In this document: positions 1 to 7,027 of the stretch, piece after piece | How positions within the stretch are numbered: position 1 is the first letter of the stretch | Layout of the letters: the number at the start of each line of letters is the position of its first letter | Assembly: GCA_946478935.1 (NCBI GenBank) | Contig: CAMLEL010000003.1 | Span: 1 to 21,525 of the forward strand | Source of the DNA: an uncultured Armatimonadota bacterium | Lineage (GTDB): Bacteria > Armatimonadota > Fimbriimonadia > Fimbriimonadales > Fimbriimonadaceae | DNA: 21,525 nt | Direction of reading: 5' to 3' | Position numbers and translations under genes: made by a program | The notes under the pieces: generated by a model | Told to the model about the DNA's origin: nothing | Database searches by the model: none | The model's input: the letters and a program-made list of their open reading frames with translations, nothing else

Positions 1-46
1 CATGGTGGATAAAAACCGGGCCTGGCTCGTAGAAAACATGGGATGA
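1..46 (+). CDS. C-terminal tail of an unknown upstream gene (partial)
   Basis: One forward frame is open from the left edge to a TGA at 44-46 and reads ...MVDKNRAWLVENMG. The other two forward frames stop by positions 12 and 32. The TGA overlaps the ATG of the next gene as ATGA (43-46), the usual form of translational coupling, which is the main reason to believe the frame is coding. Too little is visible to assign a function; the partner is a glycosyltransferase, so a cell-surface polysaccharide gene is plausible, but that is inference only. Confidence 0.45.
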   Translation, partial: MVDKNRAWLVENMG

Positions 47-1083
47 AAGTTCTGGAAGTGGCGAGTTCGCTATTCGAGTGGGGGGGCATCGAGCGATATG
101 TCCACTTCCTCGATGAGGGCCTTAGCGAGCTCGGACACGAAGTCATCGTGGCTTGCCCAACAGGATCGCCGCTGGATCAAAAATCAGCGCGGGACGTATT
201 GATCGCCAATCGTGCCAAGTATTCTCCGCGCACGCTGCTCGCGTTTTATCGTATCGGAAAACAACTCTCCCCGGACATCGCGCATATCCACTTCAGTCCC
301 GATTTCATTGTGCCAGCAGTTGCTCTCAAGAGATCCTGCTCGGCAAAACTGGTCATGACCCGCCACTTGGTCTTGCCTTGGAAGAGGCGTCGCGTGCGGC
401 GATACCGAGCACTTTATGATCACATCATCCCAGTCTCAAACGCAGTTCAAGAGGCGTTGAATCACTCGGGTATTCCCAAATCTATGATGACGGTGGCCAA
501 GGCAGGCGTTGCCGTGTGCCCCGAGTTGACTGCTTGCGCTCCCCACTCAGAATTGATTGTGGGATCGTTTGGACGCCTCGTTCCTGAGAAAGGAGTGGAT
601 CTCTTGATCGATGCGGTACAAGGGCTTGATGGGATCAAGGTTCGAATATATGGAGACGGTCCGGCTCGTCGTGATCTTGAGCGCACAGCGAACGAGAAAG
701 GAGTTGCCTCCCAAGTTGAGTTTTGCGGCCACGTCGGAAACGTGATGGAAGCCATGAGCGACGTCGACGTGGTATGCGTACCGAGTCGCTGGAATGAAGC
801 GTTTCCCTATTCAGTTTTGGAAGCGATGTCCCTTGGCAAACCTGTAGTCGGGGCACGGTCCGGGGGCATTCCAGAGGTTGTCGTTGAAGGAGAAACAGGC
901 TGGCTCTTTGAGAAAGAACAGTCGGCAGAGTTAGCACAGGTCCTGAGTCGGTTGAGAAAGGATCGGGCAAATTTGGCCAAAATAGGCGAACGGGCCCGGG
1001 AGATTCAACGCTCAGAATATACGATTCCCAAAATGGCCGAGCGAATCGAAGCTGTTTTTCGTAAGGTTTTGGAGTCCAGATAG
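43..1083 (+). CDS. Glycosyltransferase family 4 (GT-B fold)
   Basis: Predicted cytoplasmic retaining glycosyltransferase that transfers a sugar from a nucleotide-sugar donor to a glycan or lipid-linked acceptor, 346 residues, a normal GT4 length. The N-terminal acceptor domain opens with a Rossmann strand and a Gly-Gly-Ile-Glu-Arg loop (residues 14-18). The C-terminal donor domain starts near residue 171 with GSFGRLVPEKG, and the diagnostic E-x7-E motif is E252 to E260 (EAFPYSVLE), followed by GKPVV. The start at 43 overlaps the upstream stop as ATGA and has no strong ribosome site of its own, which suggests coupling to the preceding gene. Substrate cannot be told from sequence; capsule, exopolysaccharide or LPS synthesis is the likely setting. 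It is separated from dsbD by about 49 bases. Confidence 0.9.
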   Translation: MKVLEVASSLFEWGGIERYVHFLDEGLSELGHEVIVACPTGSPLDQKSARDVLIANRAKYSPRTLLAFYRIGKQLSPDIAHIHFSPDFIVPAVALKRSCSAKLVMTRHLVLPWKRRRVRRYRALYDHIIPVSNAVQEALNHSGIPKSMMTVAKAGVAVCPELTACAPHSELIVGSFGRLVPEKGVDLLIDAVQGLDGIKVRIYGDGPARRDLERTANEKGVASQVEFCGHVGNVMEAMSDVDVVCVPSRWNEAFPYSVLEAMSLGKPVVGARSGGIPEVVVEGETGWLFEKEQSAELAQVLSRLRKDRANLAKIGERAREIQRSEYTIPKMAERIEAVFRKVLESR

Positions 1084-1132
1084 GTCTTCGGGAACCAAGT
1101 AGGGAACGCTGAGCTTTAGTACGAACGAAGTA

Positions 1133-3085
1133 ATGATGGTGAGATCACGGTTTCTTGTATTTTTTGCGGCACTCCTGACACTCGTCGCGGGGGCGCTTGG
1201 GCAGGGTAAGGAATATGCGAAGTGGTCCGCGTCCATTGAACCCACGGACATCCGAGCAGGTGAATCTGGTCGAATCCTCATCCGGGTTGAGATCGACGAA
1301 CCTTGGTATCTCTATGGCACCAAGGTATTCAAGAGCGATAATCCTCTTGACACATTTCCAACCAGCACCGAGATCAAGCTGAAACCCAATCCTAATCTTG
1401 AGACCAATGCTGACCTCGTAACCCCCAAACCTCTCGAAAAGGTCGATAAGAACTTCAACGATCTTACGGTCGAGTATTACGAGAACGAAGTCGTCTTTTC
1501 CTTGCCGATCAAGGTGAAAGAAGGCGTCACCGGCAAGGTTCAGGCTGAGGTCGCCTACACCTATCAGGTCTGCAAGAAGGGTCTGTGCGACATTCCACGG
1601 ATCGATCAAGCATTGAAGGTGGCGTTCGACGTCCTGCCTGGTGAGGCCCGCGAGCCACGATTGGCGGCGCTCACCGGAGTCCCCAATCAGCCAGTCCAAG
1701 CTTCTCCCGTCGCAGCGCAGCGCGAGCCTGCGCCAACGGGTCAAACCAAGCCCGATGATATGTCACTGGGCGCGTACCTGCTGTTCTGCTTCGTTGGTGG
1801 ATTGGGAGCCTTGCTGTTTCCGTGCGTTTTCCCAATGATTCCGGTGACGGTCAGCTTCTTTTCCAAGAAGAAGCCGGGCGAAGAACGAAAAACGAACTAC
1901 GCTGGCGCACTCGCTTACTGCCTCGGAATCATTGGAACCTTTACCGGCCTCGGTCTGCTGGTAACAATCCTGTTTGGGGCAACCGGTATTCAAGACCTGG
2001 CAACGAATGCTTGGGTGAATGGGGCGATGTTCCTCGTCTTCGTTGCGCTGGCGTTCTCGCTGTTCGGCATGTTCGAAATCGCCTTGCCGAGCGGCTTGGT
2101 GAACAAGGTCAATTCCAAATCTAAAGTAGGTGGCATTGTCGGTCCGATCTTGATGGGCTTGACTTTCACTCTTACGAGCTTTACCTGTACAGTGCCAGTC
2201 GTAGGCGCTCTACTCGTCTCAGCGGCCAAGGGTGATCTCTGGCGACCGTTCCTTGGAATGCTGGTGTTCAGCACGACGTTCGCCTTTCCGTTCTTCCTAT
2301 TGGCGCTCTTCCCAAGTTTCTTGAGCAGGCTTCCCAAGTCCGGCACCTGGATGAATACCGTGAAGGTGTTCATGGGCTTTTTTGAACTGGCCTTTGCGGT
2401 CAAATTCCTGTCCAATATCGACGTGGTGTACCAGTGGGGCCTCATCACGAAACCAATCGCGTTGGCAATTTGGTTCACCCTTGCAGCCATGGGAGCGGCC
2501 TATCTATTGGGCTGGTTCCGACTACCCAGCGATTCTGGAACTGTGAAGATTGGGTGGCTGCGACGTGGATTCGGTGTTGCCACGTTGGTTGCCGGCGTGA
2601 TGTGTCTTGCGGCCATTGAAGGCTTCAGTCTGGGCAAGATTGGCGCTTTGCTCCCGCCAGATCCTTATCCCTATAAGAACAAGGAAGATCGCAAGCAGGG
2701 TCTGCTTGCATGGGGTGAGAGTTACGAGGAGGCCCTTATCTTGGCAAGAGAGAAGGGAAAGCCTGTCTTTGTGAACTTTACCGGCTATACGTGCACGAAC
2801 TGCCGCGATATGGAGCAAAACATGTTTCCCAGATCAGAAGTCAAGCAGGAGCTCGATGAGATGGTCTTAGTCGAACTTTATACAGATGGCAAAGAGGCCA
2901 TCCACAAAGAGAATCAAAAGCTCCAACAGGCGCTAACCGGCAGTGTGACGCTGCCAGTTTATGTTGTTCTCAAGCCAAATGGGGAAGTTGTCAGCCAATT
3001 CCCGGGATCGACTGACAATGCACAAGAATTTGTCAAGTTTCTTCAGGACGGGAAGTCGAAAGTCAGCGCGGTAGCCCGTCGTTAG
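1133..3085 (+). CDS. dsbD: Thiol:disulfide interchange protein DsbD (full length)
   Basis: Carries electrons from cytoplasmic thioredoxin across the inner membrane to periplasmic thiol proteins, supporting disulfide isomerisation and cytochrome c maturation. All three DsbD modules are present in 650 residues: a signal peptide (about 1-23, ending ALG), a periplasmic alpha domain with paired cysteines C147 and C152 (YQVCKKGLC), a multi-pass membrane domain (about 212-500) with C231 in FPCVFPM and C352 in SFTCTVP as the redox pair, and a C-terminal thioredoxin-like gamma domain with C554 and C557 in GYTCTNC. The active site reads CTNC rather than the E. coli CVAC, with no Trp before the first Cys. 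ATG at 1136 is an equally good start; neither has a clear ribosome site. The stop overlaps that of convergent kdsA by four bases. Confidence 0.93.
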   Translation: MMVRSRFLVFFAALLTLVAGALGQGKEYAKWSASIEPTDIRAGESGRILIRVEIDEPWYLYGTKVFKSDNPLDTFPTSTEIKLKPNPNLETNADLVTPKPLEKVDKNFNDLTVEYYENEVVFSLPIKVKEGVTGKVQAEVAYTYQVCKKGLCDIPRIDQALKVAFDVLPGEAREPRLAALTGVPNQPVQASPVAAQREPAPTGQTKPDDMSLGAYLLFCFVGGLGALLFPCVFPMIPVTVSFFSKKKPGEERKTNYAGALAYCLGIIGTFTGLGLLVTILFGATGIQDLATNAWVNGAMFLVFVALAFSLFGMFEIALPSGLVNKVNSKSKVGGIVGPILMGLTFTLTSFTCTVPVVGALLVSAAKGDLWRPFLGMLVFSTTFAFPFFLLALFPSFLSRLPKSGTWMNTVKVFMGFFELAFAVKFLSNIDVVYQWGLITKPIALAIWFTLAAMGAAYLLGWFRLPSDSGTVKIGWLRRGFGVATLVAGVMCLAAIEGFSLGKIGALLPPDPYPYKNKEDRKQGLLAWGESYEEALILAREKGKPVFVNFTGYTCTNCRDMEQNMFPRSEVKQELDEMVLVELYTDGKEAIHKENQKLQQALTGSVTLPVYVVLKPNGEVVSQFPGSTDNAQEFVKFLQDGKSKVSAVARR

Positions 3086-3091
3086 GCGGGC
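3074..3091. other. GC-rich hairpin over the convergent dsbD/kdsA stop codons
   Basis: GCCCGTC (3074-3080) pairs with GGCGGGC (3085-3091) around a four-base loop GTTA, with one G-T wobble. The dsbD stop (TAG, 3083-3085) and kdsA stop (TAA on the minus strand, 3084-3082) fall in and beside the loop. No T-run follows on either strand, so it is not a canonical intrinsic terminator, but it may pause or protect the 3' ends of both transcripts. Seen directly; function inferred. Confidence 0.45.
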
Positions 3092-3894
3092 GACCGTCTA
3101 GCGCGATCGATTGCAACTAAACTTGATAGAAGTTCCCGCGCCTTGGCGAGTGGCCATTGCGTTGCAGCGTCTGACAGCGCCCGGTCAGGGTCGGGATGGA
3201 CTTCCATAAAGATCGCATCAACTCCCACCGCGACGGCAGCACGCGACAATGCGGGGATCTGATCGCGATTGCCTCCGCTGCTCGTTCCTGATCCACCCGG
3301 GCGCTGGGCCGAGTGGGTTGCATCAAAGCAAACTGGCACGCCAAAAGATCTCATAATCTCCAAGCCTGGCATGTCAACTACGAGCATGTTGTATCCAAAC
3401 GTCGTTCCCCGTTCAGTCAACATGGCGCCTTTTGCACCGTATAGCTGAAGCTTATCGACGATGTTCTTTGCATCATGGGGAGCCAGAAATTGCCCCTTCT
3501 TGACGTTTACGGGCTTACTTGTGGCGGCACAAGCTTCAAGCAGGTCCGTTTGACGGCATAGAAACGCTGGCACTTGCAGGAGGTCAACCGTTTGCGCGAC
3601 CTTGTCTGCTTGATCAGGTAAGTGAACGTCTGTCGTCGTGGGCACGTCGAAGGTGTCTGCCACCTGCTGAAGGATGCGCAGACCCTCGTCCATACCAAAT
3701 CCACGAGTCGTGTTCCCCGACGTACGATTAGCCTTGTCAAAGGAGGCTTTGAAGATGTAATTCAAGCCGAATTCCGCAGAGAGCGTCTGCATCTTTTCAG
3801 CCACTTGGAGGCATAGCTCGGCGGATTCGGCGAGGCATGGACCGGCGATCAGGGTCAAGCGATTCGGACCTATTTCAAGGTCTCGAACCTTCAA
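3082..3894 (-). CDS. kdsA: 3-deoxy-8-phosphooctulonate synthase (Kdo-8-P synthase)
   Basis: Condenses phosphoenolpyruvate with D-arabinose 5-phosphate to give Kdo 8-phosphate, the first committed step to Kdo of lipopolysaccharide. Family signatures are FKASFDKANRTS, LCRQTDLL, VNVKKGQFLAP, TERGTTFGYN, FDATHSAQRPGG and FMEVHPDP. Counting from the TTG start, C20 (in GPC), H194 (DATH), E231 (MEVHP) and D242 (LSDA) match the four metal ligands of the Aquifex enzyme, so this looks like the metal-dependent class; the E. coli type has Asn at the Cys site. I chose TTG at 3894 (270 residues) because it overlaps the upstream stop as TTGA, has AAAAAGG about ten bases upstream, and gives the normal family length. 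An ATG at 3960 would add 22 residues lying inside the upstream gene. Confidence 0.92.
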   Translation of the reverse strand: MKVRDLEIGPNRLTLIAGPCLAESAELCLQVAEKMQTLSAEFGLNYIFKASFDKANRTSGNTTRGFGMDEGLRILQQVADTFDVPTTTDVHLPDQADKVAQTVDLLQVPAFLCRQTDLLEACAATSKPVNVKKGQFLAPHDAKNIVDKLQLYGAKGAMLTERGTTFGYNMLVVDMPGLEIMRSFGVPVCFDATHSAQRPGGSGTSSGGNRDQIPALSRAAVAVGVDAIFMEVHPDPDRALSDAATQWPLAKARELLSSLVAIDRARRSPA

Positions 3895-4367
3895 CCCTTG
3901 GTGACCTTTTTGACGACGTTCACTTTTAGCGTCGTCGAGACATCGCTCGGAGGAAAGCAAGTGGAATCGTCACACTGTTGGTAGCTTGCAACGATCTTAA
4001 GAGTCCGTACACCCGGCTTGGTCGGCACCGTCACGGTCACTGGAATCTTCACTTTGCCAGCATAGGTCTTCGTGGGCTTTTCCATCCCACCGACACTTGC
4101 ATCCTCACCTGCCGGATAGGCGACTTTTACGACTTTAAACTCTTTGCCCTCGACCTTGACGGTGACAGGGATTTCATAGTCACTGGCAGGAGGATTCTGA
4201 TATCCATGCAACCCAGAAGCAAAGGTGAGATTTACATTGAGAGTCAGTTTGCTTCCGGCGGCCACCTGTTTGGGCGGAGCATCGACCTTGATCGTCGGAT
4301 CTGGCGCCTGGAACGAAACGAAGCCCAAGGTAGCGAGGAGGCCGAAAAGAAGAACTGCTGGTTTCAT
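3891..4367 (-). CDS. Stand-alone DsbD N-terminal (alpha)-domain-like secreted protein
   Basis: A 158-residue exported protein with an N-terminal signal peptide (about 1-20, MKPAVLLFGLLATLG...) and a single immunoglobulin-like domain of the DsbD N-terminal type. It carries YQQCDDSTCFPP, with C132 and C137 spaced CX4C exactly as C147/C152 in the DsbD encoded nearby, but lacks the membrane and thioredoxin domains. The likely role is a periplasmic redox partner that accepts electrons from the DsbD membrane domain and passes them to a client; this follows from family resemblance, and the client is unknown. It sits 30 bases after sdhB and overlaps kdsA by four bases (TTGA), so the three are probably co-transcribed. 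No strong ribosome site precedes the ATG. Confidence 0.8.
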   Translation of the reverse strand: MKPAVLLFGLLATLGFVSFQAPDPTIKVDAPPKQVAAGSKLTLNVNLTFASGLHGYQNPPASDYEIPVTVKVEGKEFKVVKVAYPAGEDASVGGMEKPTKTYAGKVKIPVTVTVPTKPGVRTLKIVASYQQCDDSTCFPPSDVSTTLKVNVVKKVTKG

Positions 4368-4397
4368 AATCTATCTGACGTTCGAGTTTACCGGTCG

Positions 4398-5183
4398 TTA
4401 GTTCCCCATACCCAGCCACTTACGCAATTTGTAGCCGGTGGTATCCCGATTGAGCTGAGCGATGGCCCGTGTCAAAGGCACGCCCTTGGGACACACCTTG
4501 ACGCAGTTTTGAGCATTGCCGCAGCCAGTGATTCCTTCTTCAGAGGTGATGTACTCAAATCGGTCTTCCTGAAGGTTTTGCCCAATTGGGTGGAGATTGA
4601 AAAGCAACGTCTGTCCCAAGATTGCCGGTCCTGCAAACGTAGATTTCTCGTTTACCTGCGGGCATGCCTCAACGCAGCATCCGCAAGTCATGCATCTACT
4701 GAGGGCGTATCGAAGCTGCCTGATGCCGTCATCCTGTGGTTGGGCCATTCCGAGGTCGTAACTGCCGTCGATCGGAACCCATGCCTTAGCCTGCTTGAGG
4801 TTTAGGAACATCCGGCTGCGGTCCACGATCAAGTCACGAACCACCGGAAACTTCTTCATGGGCTCAAGCGTGACCATGTAGGTATCTCCAACCAGTTCTC
4901 CCACATCCTCAATTAGGGCTGTGCATGCTTGGCGTACGCCGCCATTGATGTTCATCGTGCACGAGCCGCACACTTCCTCCAAGCATGCAGCTTCCCAAGC
5001 AGGGGGCTTGACGGTTTCGCCATCAGCTGTCGTCGGTGATTTTTGGATCTCAATGAGAGCCGAGATAACGTTCATTTTTTCCCGATAAGGGATTTCAAAC
5101 GTGTGCCAATGTGAATCGGATGCTTCAGTGGCGCGCCTCGAGACTTTAAGTCTGACCTTTGTCGCCGTGCCGGTTGCCGTCAT
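4398..5183 (-). CDS. sdhB: Succinate dehydrogenase/fumarate reductase iron-sulfur subunit
   Basis: Electron-transfer subunit of complex II, passing electrons between the SdhA flavin and membrane quinone. Ligands for all three clusters are visible: 2Fe-2S by C67, C72, C75 and C87 (CLEEVCGSC ... RQAC); 4Fe-4S by C164, C167, C170 and C174 (CMTCGCCVEACP); 3Fe-4S by C221, C227 and C231 (CGNAQNCVKVCPKG). Segments such as FEIPYR, NVISALIEI, FPVVRDLIVDRSRMF and PIDGSYDLG closely recall the Bacillus subtilis-type SdhB of menaquinone-linked enzymes. The length of 261 is normal. No sdhA or sdhC lies next to it: upstream is a prepilin gene, downstream the DsbD-alpha-like gene and kdsA. The ATG at 5183 lacks an obvious ribosome site. 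Confidence 0.93.
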   Translation of the reverse strand: MTATGTATKVRLKVSRRATEASDSHWHTFEIPYREKMNVISALIEIQKSPTTADGETVKPPAWEAACLEEVCGSCTMNINGGVRQACTALIEDVGELVGDTYMVTLEPMKKFPVVRDLIVDRSRMFLNLKQAKAWVPIDGSYDLGMAQPQDDGIRQLRYALSRCMTCGCCVEACPQVNEKSTFAGPAILGQTLLFNLHPIGQNLQEDRFEYITSEEGITGCGNAQNCVKVCPKGVPLTRAIAQLNRDTTGYKLRKWLGMGN

Positions 5184-5232
5184 ACAGGTTCAAGCATACC
5201 GTTTCGTACTCGATGGGGTAGGTCTGGAGAGA

Positions 5233-5268
5233 GAGTCGCCCGTCCACTCAATCGTGAAACGGGCGCTC
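5233..5268 (-). terminator. Stem-loop after the prepilin gene (possible terminator)
   Basis: CGCCCGT (5237-5243) pairs with ACGGGCG (5259-5265) around a 15-base loop. GAG (5233-5235) and CTC (5266-5268) extend the stem past a one-base bulge. It begins about 18 bases beyond the prepilin stop (5287) and lies upstream of sdhB at 5183. The minus-strand 3' flank is CT-rich but has no run of T, so it is either a weak terminator or a hairpin in the sdhB leader. Confidence 0.4.
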
Positions 5269-5286
5269 AGTTCGTTTCAATCCTCT

Positions 5287-6102
5287 TTACGGATTCAGTT
5301 CCGCAACCACCTCAGGAATACCGTTCAGGTCATACGGGAAGAAGTAAACCTGTGTCTGGACACCTGCTTCGGGAGCGAAGACGTTGATGTTGGCTTTCTT
5401 GTTGAATGCTTTGGCATGACCGTCTGCGAAATTCACGACGAATGTGTCGCTGTACCGACCGACGCCGGGGAAGTTGAATCTGCTAAAGGGCAAAGCCGGT
5501 TGCCGATAGGGGCTGCCAACGGGAGCGTCCTGATTGATGACACCCGCACGGTTGTACCGTGCGTCGTAGAACATCGTCGTGTTCACAGGATCGGGCAGGG
5601 AACCTTCGTTGCGAACGGGATGCTGGGCACCAAATGGTGCGAGGACCGCAGTATCTTCGAACAGTCGGAAGTTGGGGGCAAAGCTTGCGTACCGAATATC
5701 CGCAGTTGACTGCCAAGCTCCACCAGACAAGCTACCGAGGATGGATGTTGTCGTTTGAGGAGAATCGCTCCAGTAAATGGCCTTGGGCTCACCTGGGGAA
5801 GTGAAGATGTCTTTGTTTTTGGTGTAGGGAATGATCGCATCAAAGACGGAAACGACCTGGTTTCCAGTCCCTGGGATGGTTCCGTTACCATTTGCCATAT
5901 ACGCGACCATGGCGAAATTGCCATCGTGGTCCGTGTTGTACATGATGACGGCGGTTGCGTTCTGCTTGACGTTGCTCAATGCCGCTGTCTTCTTCGCTGC
6001 TTCTTTCGCCTTGGCAAAGACAGGGAATAGGATTGCTGCGAGGATCGCGATGATGGCGATCACAACCAGCAACTCAATAAGGGTAAATGCTTTTCGATTC
6101 AC
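5287..6102 (-). CDS. Prepilin-type N-terminal cleavage/methylation domain protein (type IV pilin-like)
   Basis: A 271-residue pseudopilin-like protein, inserted in the inner membrane and processed by prepilin peptidase for assembly into a pilus or type II-like pseudopilus. The short leader MNRKA is followed by FTLIELL, with the conserved Glu at +5 (E10) and a hydrophobic helix to about residue 30. Near the C-terminus is NFADGHAKAF (about 224-233), the Asp-Gly-His motif typical of the large prepilin families of Armatimonadota and Planctomycetes. The residue before the cleavage site is Ala instead of the usual Gly. There is no cysteine, so no disulfide loop. The start is GTG at 6102, set by GGAGG five bases upstream; an ATG at 6106 is out of frame. 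It looks monocistronic, with a stem-loop after the stop. Confidence 0.88.
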   Translation of the reverse strand: MNRKAFTLIELLVVIAIIAILAAILFPVFAKAKEAAKKTAALSNVKQNATAVIMYNTDHDGNFAMVAYMANGNGTIPGTGNQVVSVFDAIIPYTKNKDIFTSPGEPKAIYWSDSPQTTTSILGSLSGGAWQSTADIRYASFAPNFRLFEDTAVLAPFGAQHPVRNEGSLPDPVNTTMFYDARYNRAGVINQDAPVGSPYRQPALPFSRFNFPGVGRYSDTFVVNFADGHAKAFNKKANINVFAPEAGVQTQVYFFPYDLNGIPEVVAELNP

Positions 6103-6107
6103 TCATA

Positions 6108-6112
6108 CCTCC
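6108..6112 (-). promoter_or_regulatory. Shine-Dalgarno site that fixes the GTG start of the prepilin gene
   Basis: Minus-strand GGAGG lies five bases before GTG at 6102. It is only one base from an out-of-frame ATG at 6106, so the spacing selects the GTG. This is one of the few strong ribosome sites in the window. Confidence 0.7.
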
Positions 6113-6259
6113 ACGTATGACACACGATGTTGCTGGCGCAATTCGCGCAAGCTTATCCGGGGGATTCGATTGTGTCTCATTCTCGTCTGTTATGGCTACG
6201 TTTGATTGGCAAGAATTGCTCACAGCGATGAGTTATCTGGCCAATAAATTGGTCGCTGG

Positions 6260-6265
6260 TACAAT
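6260..6265 (+). promoter_or_regulatory. Candidate -10 element upstream of the WecG-family gene
   Basis: TACAAT ends 12 bases before the ATG at 6278. No convincing -35 is seen 16-18 bases upstream and there is no ribosome site. If used, transcription would begin about six bases before the start codon, giving a very short leader. The intergenic span 6103-6277 is otherwise without recognisable features. Confidence 0.3.
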
Positions 6266-6277
6266 GAGAACTCGAGA

Positions 6278-7027
6278 ATGACGCTCCAATCTGAAATTGT
6301 CCGACCGGAGCCAGTCTGCATCCTTGGGATGCCGGTGGATCGATTGGACATGGATCAGACGATGTCCCTCTTGGAATTGTTCGTACTGGAGCAAAAGCCC
6401 CACCTCGTCGTTACGGCAGACGCTGCGGGCATCGTTCAAGCGCAATCTGACGCAGAATGGCGGGAGATTTTTACCAAAGCAGACTTGCGGACTCCAGACA
6501 GTGTCGGAGTGCTTTGGGCGGCGAAGCGAAAAGGGATGCCCATTTCCAGGCGAGTGAGCGGAGTCGATCTTGTGGATCGAATCTGCGCGCTGAGCGCGGA
6601 CAAGGGCTATCGTATTTACTTTCTGGGCGCTGCCCCGGGGGTGGCGGACTTGGCGGCTGAAAAGCTTCGCCTGAAGCATCCCGGATGCAACATCGTCGGC
6701 TCGCGCCACGGCTATTTTCCTCCCGAAAGCGATTCCATTGTCGCTCAAGAAGTAGCCCAGTTAAAGCCAGATTTCCTTTTCGTGGCGATGGGCATCCCAC
6801 GGCAAGAGAAGTTTATTCGCGCCACGCAGGCCATCATTAATGCCCCTGTTGCGATGGGAGTTGGCGGTTCGTTCGACGTCTTTTCCGGACGTGCAAAACG
6901 AGCGCCAAAGTTATTCCAAGCAATGAGGTTGGAATGGCTGTGGCGGCTCATTCTCAATCCGAAAAAGATCTCGAAAGCCAAGAACTTGCCGATCTTTGCC
7001 TGGATGGTGCTCAGGTCTGGGAAGTGA
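6278..7027 (+). CDS. WecG/TagA/CpsF-family glycosyltransferase (GT26)
   Basis: Membrane-associated inverting glycosyltransferase that adds a sugar such as ManNAc or ManNAcA to an undecaprenyl-linked acceptor during surface polysaccharide synthesis. At 249 residues it covers the whole family domain: GMPVDRLDMDQT (about 18-28), VTADAAG with T46, TPDSVGVLWA containing the likely catalytic D74, FLGAAPGVADLAAEKL, the GIPRQEKFI signature (172-180), GVGGSFDVFSG (194-204), and a C-terminal LEWLWRLILNPKK segment that in the family helps membrane association. It opens a three-gene set and overlaps the next gene by four bases (GTGA). The exact sugar cannot be deduced. A divergent promoter region separates it from the prepilin gene. 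Confidence 0.9.
   Translation: MTLQSEIVRPEPVCILGMPVDRLDMDQTMSLLELFVLEQKPHLVVTADAAGIVQAQSDAEWREIFTKADLRTPDSVGVLWAAKRKGMPISRRVSGVDLVDRICALSADKGYRIYFLGAAPGVADLAAEKLRLKHPGCNIVGSRHGYFPPESDSIVAQEVAQLKPDFLFVAMGIPRQEKFIRATQAIINAPVAMGVGGSFDVFSGRAKRAPKLFQAMRLEWLWRLILNPKKISKAKNLPIFAWMVLRSGK

Noticed and set aside
1145..1744. Open frame of 199 codons on the minus strand
   Set aside because: Antisense to the DsbD signal peptide and alpha domain; no supporting motif.
3895..3960. ATG start of kdsA at 3960
   Set aside because: The extra 22 residues are polar, outside the family, and encoded within the preceding gene; the TTGA overlap at 3894 with an upstream AAAAAGG is better.
3978..4805. Open frame of 275 codons on the plus strand
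   Set aside because: It runs antisense across the sdhB and DsbD-alpha-like genes, whose iron-sulfur and CX4C motifs are unmistakable; its translation shows no family pattern.
5101..5709. Open frame of 202 codons on the plus strand
   Set aside because: Antisense to the prepilin and the sdhB start region; no ribosome site and no recognisable motif.
6139..6157. GCGC-rich short inverted repeat in the prepilin/WecG gap
   Set aside because: Arms of only four bases; not distinguishable from background.
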